Assembly (NCBI RefSeq): GCF_009695545.1
Contig: NZ_VUNS01000006.1
Location: forward strand, 62,001-126,000
Source of the DNA: Victivallis lenta
GTDB lineage: Bacteria > Verrucomicrobiota > Lentisphaeria > Victivallales > Victivallaceae
Length of the DNA: 64,000 nucleotides
Reading direction: 5' to 3'
Position numbers and translations under genes: made by a program. Of this stretch, positions 61,786 through 64,000 are shown piece by piece; positions within the stretch are counted from its first letter, which is position 1, and each line of letters opens with the position of its first letter. Under the pieces are notes generated by a model. The model searched no databases. It was not told the DNA's origin and saw nothing but the letters and a program-made list of their open reading frames with translations.

Positions 61786-63204
61786 ATGTACGATCCGAAA
61801 TCCCCCAAAGCCGAGGAGTTCATCGATGACGATGAAATCCAGGCGACCATCCGCTTCGCGCGGGAGAACCGCGGCAACCGCGAACTCATCGAAGCCGTCC
61901 TCGAGAAGGCGAAGGAGTGCAAAGGGCTGAACCACCGCGACGCCCTGCTGCTGCTCGAGTGCGACCAGCCCGACCTGAATGAGAAGATTTTCGCCCTGGC
62001 GCGGGAGATCAAGCAGAAATTCTACGGCAACCGCATCGTCATGTTCGCGCCGCTCTATCTGTCGAATTACTGCGTCAACGGCTGCACCTACTGCCCGTAC
62101 CACCACCAGAACAAGCATATCCGGCGCAAGAAGCTGACCCAGGACGAAATCCGCGCCGAGGTCATCGCGCTGCAGGACATGGGCCATAAGCGCCTTGCAC
62201 TCGAAACCGGCGAGGACCCGGTCAACAATCCGATCGAATATGTGCTTGAGAGCATCAGGACCATCTACTCGATCAGGCATAAGAACGGTGCGATCCGGCG
62301 GGTCAACGTGAATATCGCGGCGACTACGGTCGAGAACTACCGCAAACTCAAGGACGCCGGGATCGGCACGTATATCCTGTTTCAGGAGACCTACAACAAA
62401 AAGGCGTACGAGGAGCTGCACCCGACCGGGCCGAAGCACAACTACGCCTACCATACCGAGGCGATGGACCGCGCGATGGAGGGCGGCATCGACGATGTCG
62501 GCTGCGGCGTACTTTTCGGGCTGAACCTCTACCGCTACGATTTCGTCGGGCTCCTGATGCACGCCGAACACCTCGAAGCGGCGAAGGGAGTCGGCCCGCA
62601 CACGATCAGCGTGCCGCGCATCCGCCCGGCGGACGACATCGACGCCGGGGCGTTTTCGAATGCGATTTCGGACGATATCTTCGAGAAGATCGTCGCGGTG
62701 CTCCGCATCGCGGTGCCGTATACCGGGATCATCATTTCGACCCGCGAATCCCAGGCGGCGCGCGAGCGTGTGCTGCGGCTCGGCGTGTCGCAGATTTCGG
62801 GCGGTTCCCGCACCAGCGTCGGCGGCTATGTGCAGGAAGAGACCGAGGAGGAGAATTCCGCGCAGTTCGACGTCAGCGATACGCGCACGCTCGACGAAGT
62901 CGTGAACTGGCTGCTCGGGCTCGGCTACATCCCGAGTTTCTGCACCGCCTGCTACCGGGAGGGGCGCACCGGGGACCGTTTCATGTCGCTCGTGAAGAGC
63001 GGGCAGATCGCGAACTGCTGTCTGCCGAACGCACTGATGACCCTGAAGGAGTATCTCGAGGATTACGCTTCGGACGACACGAAGAAGAAAGGCGAGGCCG
63101 TGATCAGGCGGGAGCTCGGCCATATCACGAATCCCAAAGTGCATGCCGTCGCCGCCGAGCATCTGCGGGAACTGCACGACGGCAAGCGGGATTTCCGTTT
63201 CTGA
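61786..63204 (+). CDS. hydG: [FeFe]-hydrogenase H-cluster maturase HydG
   Basis: 472 residues from ATG 61786. Radical-SAM motif C-x3-C-x2-C (Cys96, Cys100, Cys103) in NYCVNGCTYC. The second iron-sulfur cluster site of HydG, C-x2-C-x22-C, is Cys386, Cys389 and Cys412. Between them lie LALETGEDPVNNPIEYV and FQETYNKKAYEELHPTGPKH. HydG cleaves tyrosine to make the CO and CN ligands of the H-cluster. HydE, HydF and the hydrogenase itself are not in the window. Confidence 0.95.
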   Translation: MYDPKSPKAEEFIDDDEIQATIRFARENRGNRELIEAVLEKAKECKGLNHRDALLLLECDQPDLNEKIFALAREIKQKFYGNRIVMFAPLYLSNYCVNGCTYCPYHHQNKHIRRKKLTQDEIRAEVIALQDMGHKRLALETGEDPVNNPIEYVLESIRTIYSIRHKNGAIRRVNVNIAATTVENYRKLKDAGIGTYILFQETYNKKAYEELHPTGPKHNYAYHTEAMDRAMEGGIDDVGCGVLFGLNLYRYDFVGLLMHAEHLEAAKGVGPHTISVPRIRPADDIDAGAFSNAISDDIFEKIVAVLRIAVPYTGIIISTRESQAARERVLRLGVSQISGGSRTSVGGYVQEETEEENSAQFDVSDTRTLDEVVNWLLGLGYIPSFCTACYREGRTGDRFMSLVKSGQIANCCLPNALMTLKEYLEDYASDDTKKKGEAVIRRELGHITNPKVHAVAAEHLRELHDGKRDFRF

Positions 63205-63213
63205 TTCCGGAAT

Positions 63214-63239
63214 CGGCGCCCTCCGGAGGGAGGACGCCG
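63214..63239. terminator. Hairpin between convergent hydG and the chelatase gene
   Basis: CGGCG-CCCTCC folds onto GGAGGG and CGCCG; no U tract. Confidence 0.35.
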
Positions 63240-63245
63240 GCCGGT

Positions 63246-64000
63246 TCAGAGTGATGATTTCCGGCGCCGGTGGCCGAGGATGACGGCGAGCAGCGCGACG
63301 ATGATGATTCCGAGAATCACGCGCAGCGCGGCACGGTTGCTGCCCTCGTCCTGCTTCGGCTGTTCGACGGTCTGCTCCTTCAGCTTCCGGCCGCTGACCT
63401 CTTCCGCCTTCTTCCGTTCCTCGGCCAGCCGGCGCTGCTGCTCGAGAGTTTTGGCGATCTGCCGCTCATACTCCCTGCGCAGTTCGGGGTCCCTGAGCTG
63501 CTCCCTGATCATTTCACGCAGCTTTTCGTTGCGGGTCGGCGGTAGGTCGAACTTCTTCATGAGTTCGACGTGGGTTTCGGCGATCTGGCGGACGGTTTCG
63601 GCGTCGGCCTTCCAATATCCTTTGCGGACGGTTTCGAGCATGACGGCGGTCATCTCCTGAAGCGCCGCGGGATTGTTCTCCTCGAAGTATTTTCGTATTT
63701 CGAGATTCAGCTTGTCGTCAACGTAGACCTCCTTGTACTCCTGCCAGAGATGGTCTTCAAGCATATCGGGCTTCATGACCTCCCAGCCGAAGCTGTTGTG
63801 GAAGGTCTCCACGAAACTGCCGGTCGCGGCGGCGCCCTCCTTCATCATCTCTTTGATGTACTTCGGATTCAGCACCGTGCTGCGCGCCTCGACCATGGCG
63901 GCTTCGCCGGCCTCCTGCACTTTCGGGCGGCCGGGGGTGCGCAGGTCGTTGAAGTAGGCGCCGGGGTCTTTTCCGGTCACGTGCCGCGCCGCGAGGCTGA
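63246..64000 (-). CDS. CobN/HmuS-like chelatase, C-terminal part
   Basis: The frame is open to the window edge, so the N-terminus lies beyond 64000. The visible 251 residues start SLAARHVTGKDPGAYFNDLR and contain NPKYIKEMMKEGAAATGSFVE, FGWEVMKPDMLEDHLWQEYKEVYVDD, as at the C-terminal end of CobN/BchH-family large chelatase subunits. A charged coiled-coil stretch and a final membrane helix (ALRVILGIIIVALLAVILG) follow. This membrane-anchored form resembles the CobN-like proteins (HmuS type) near TonB-linked metal or haem uptake genes; metal or tetrapyrrole substrate is unknown. Confidence 0.75.
   Translation of the reverse strand, partial: SLAARHVTGKDPGAYFNDLRTPGRPKVQEAGEAAMVEARSTVLNPKYIKEMMKEGAAATGSFVETFHNSFGWEVMKPDMLEDHLWQEYKEVYVDDKLNLEIRKYFEENNPAALQEMTAVMLETVRKGYWKADAETVRQIAETHVELMKKFDLPPTRNEKLREMIREQLRDPELRREYERQIAKTLEQQRRLAEERKKAEEVSGRKLKEQTVEQPKQDEGSNRAALRVILGIIIVALLAVILGHRRRKSSL

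Overview
The window looks like a piece of a high-GC, Gram-negative, anaerobic, polysaccharide-degrading bacterium. The best guess is the phylum Lentisphaerota (Victivallis-like). The clues are secreted glycoside hydrolases encoded next to LacI regulators and a pseudopilin-like gene, outer-membrane glycan export genes, a Zn-protease/AIDA-type repeat protein, DUF1846 and [FeFe]-hydrogenase maturation genes. This placement is an inference, because no rRNA or other decisive marker is present. I saw no tRNA, rRNA, CRISPR array or insertion sequence.

Layout. 1-9743: a partial deoxyinosine DNA glycosylase, a membrane protein, a divergent AraC regulator / GH78 alpha-L-rhamnosidase pair, and a four-gene glycan-assembly operon (frameshifted GT39-like membrane transferase, two GT2 enzymes, a flippase). 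9734-19806: DnaQ-like exonuclease and galE; a LacI regulator and a beta-propeller protein that share an operator-like sequence; rpsT; an AEC transporter; the uronate operon uxaB-uxaA; DUF1846. 20160-28968: a sugar ABC importer (binding protein and two permeases, no ATPase), two related secreted proteins, an EI24/CysZ-like membrane protein and a GH5 enzyme. 29041-40770, all on the minus strand: a carbohydrate-use locus with a sodium:solute symporter, a LacI regulator, a stand-alone domain protein, a frameshifted pseudopilin, a giant GH2 enzyme and a GH39 enzyme. 41311-50309, minus strand: an ABC-dependent surface-glycan locus (wzm, wzt, a methyltransferase/coiled-coil protein, a three-domain glycosyltransferase, an RgpF-like protein). 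50854-64000: a GT2, dnaE, a small Gly-rich ORF and an 1800-residue metzincin/AIDA-like protein, then a TM1266-type regulator with hydG behind a terminator-bearing leader, and the end of a CobN/HmuS-like chelatase.

The most interesting points are as follows. (1) In the wzm-wzt locus a methyltransferase is fused to a long coiled coil containing 168-bp near-identical tandem repeats, which looks like a WbdD-type chain terminator and molecular ruler whose length could change by recombination. (2) The hydrogenase-regulator/hydG operon starts with a ~185-nt leader ending in a 16-bp terminator stem that also contains the Shine-Dalgarno sequence, so it is a riboswitch/attenuator candidate. (3) The N-terminal domain of the GH2 enzyme recurs as a separate secreted protein in the same operon. 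(4) The metzincin/AIDA-like protein is followed closely by a 48-residue Gly/Asp-rich ORF. (5) A decayed copy of the 3' end of the RgpF-like gene lies 3 kb away beside the symporter.
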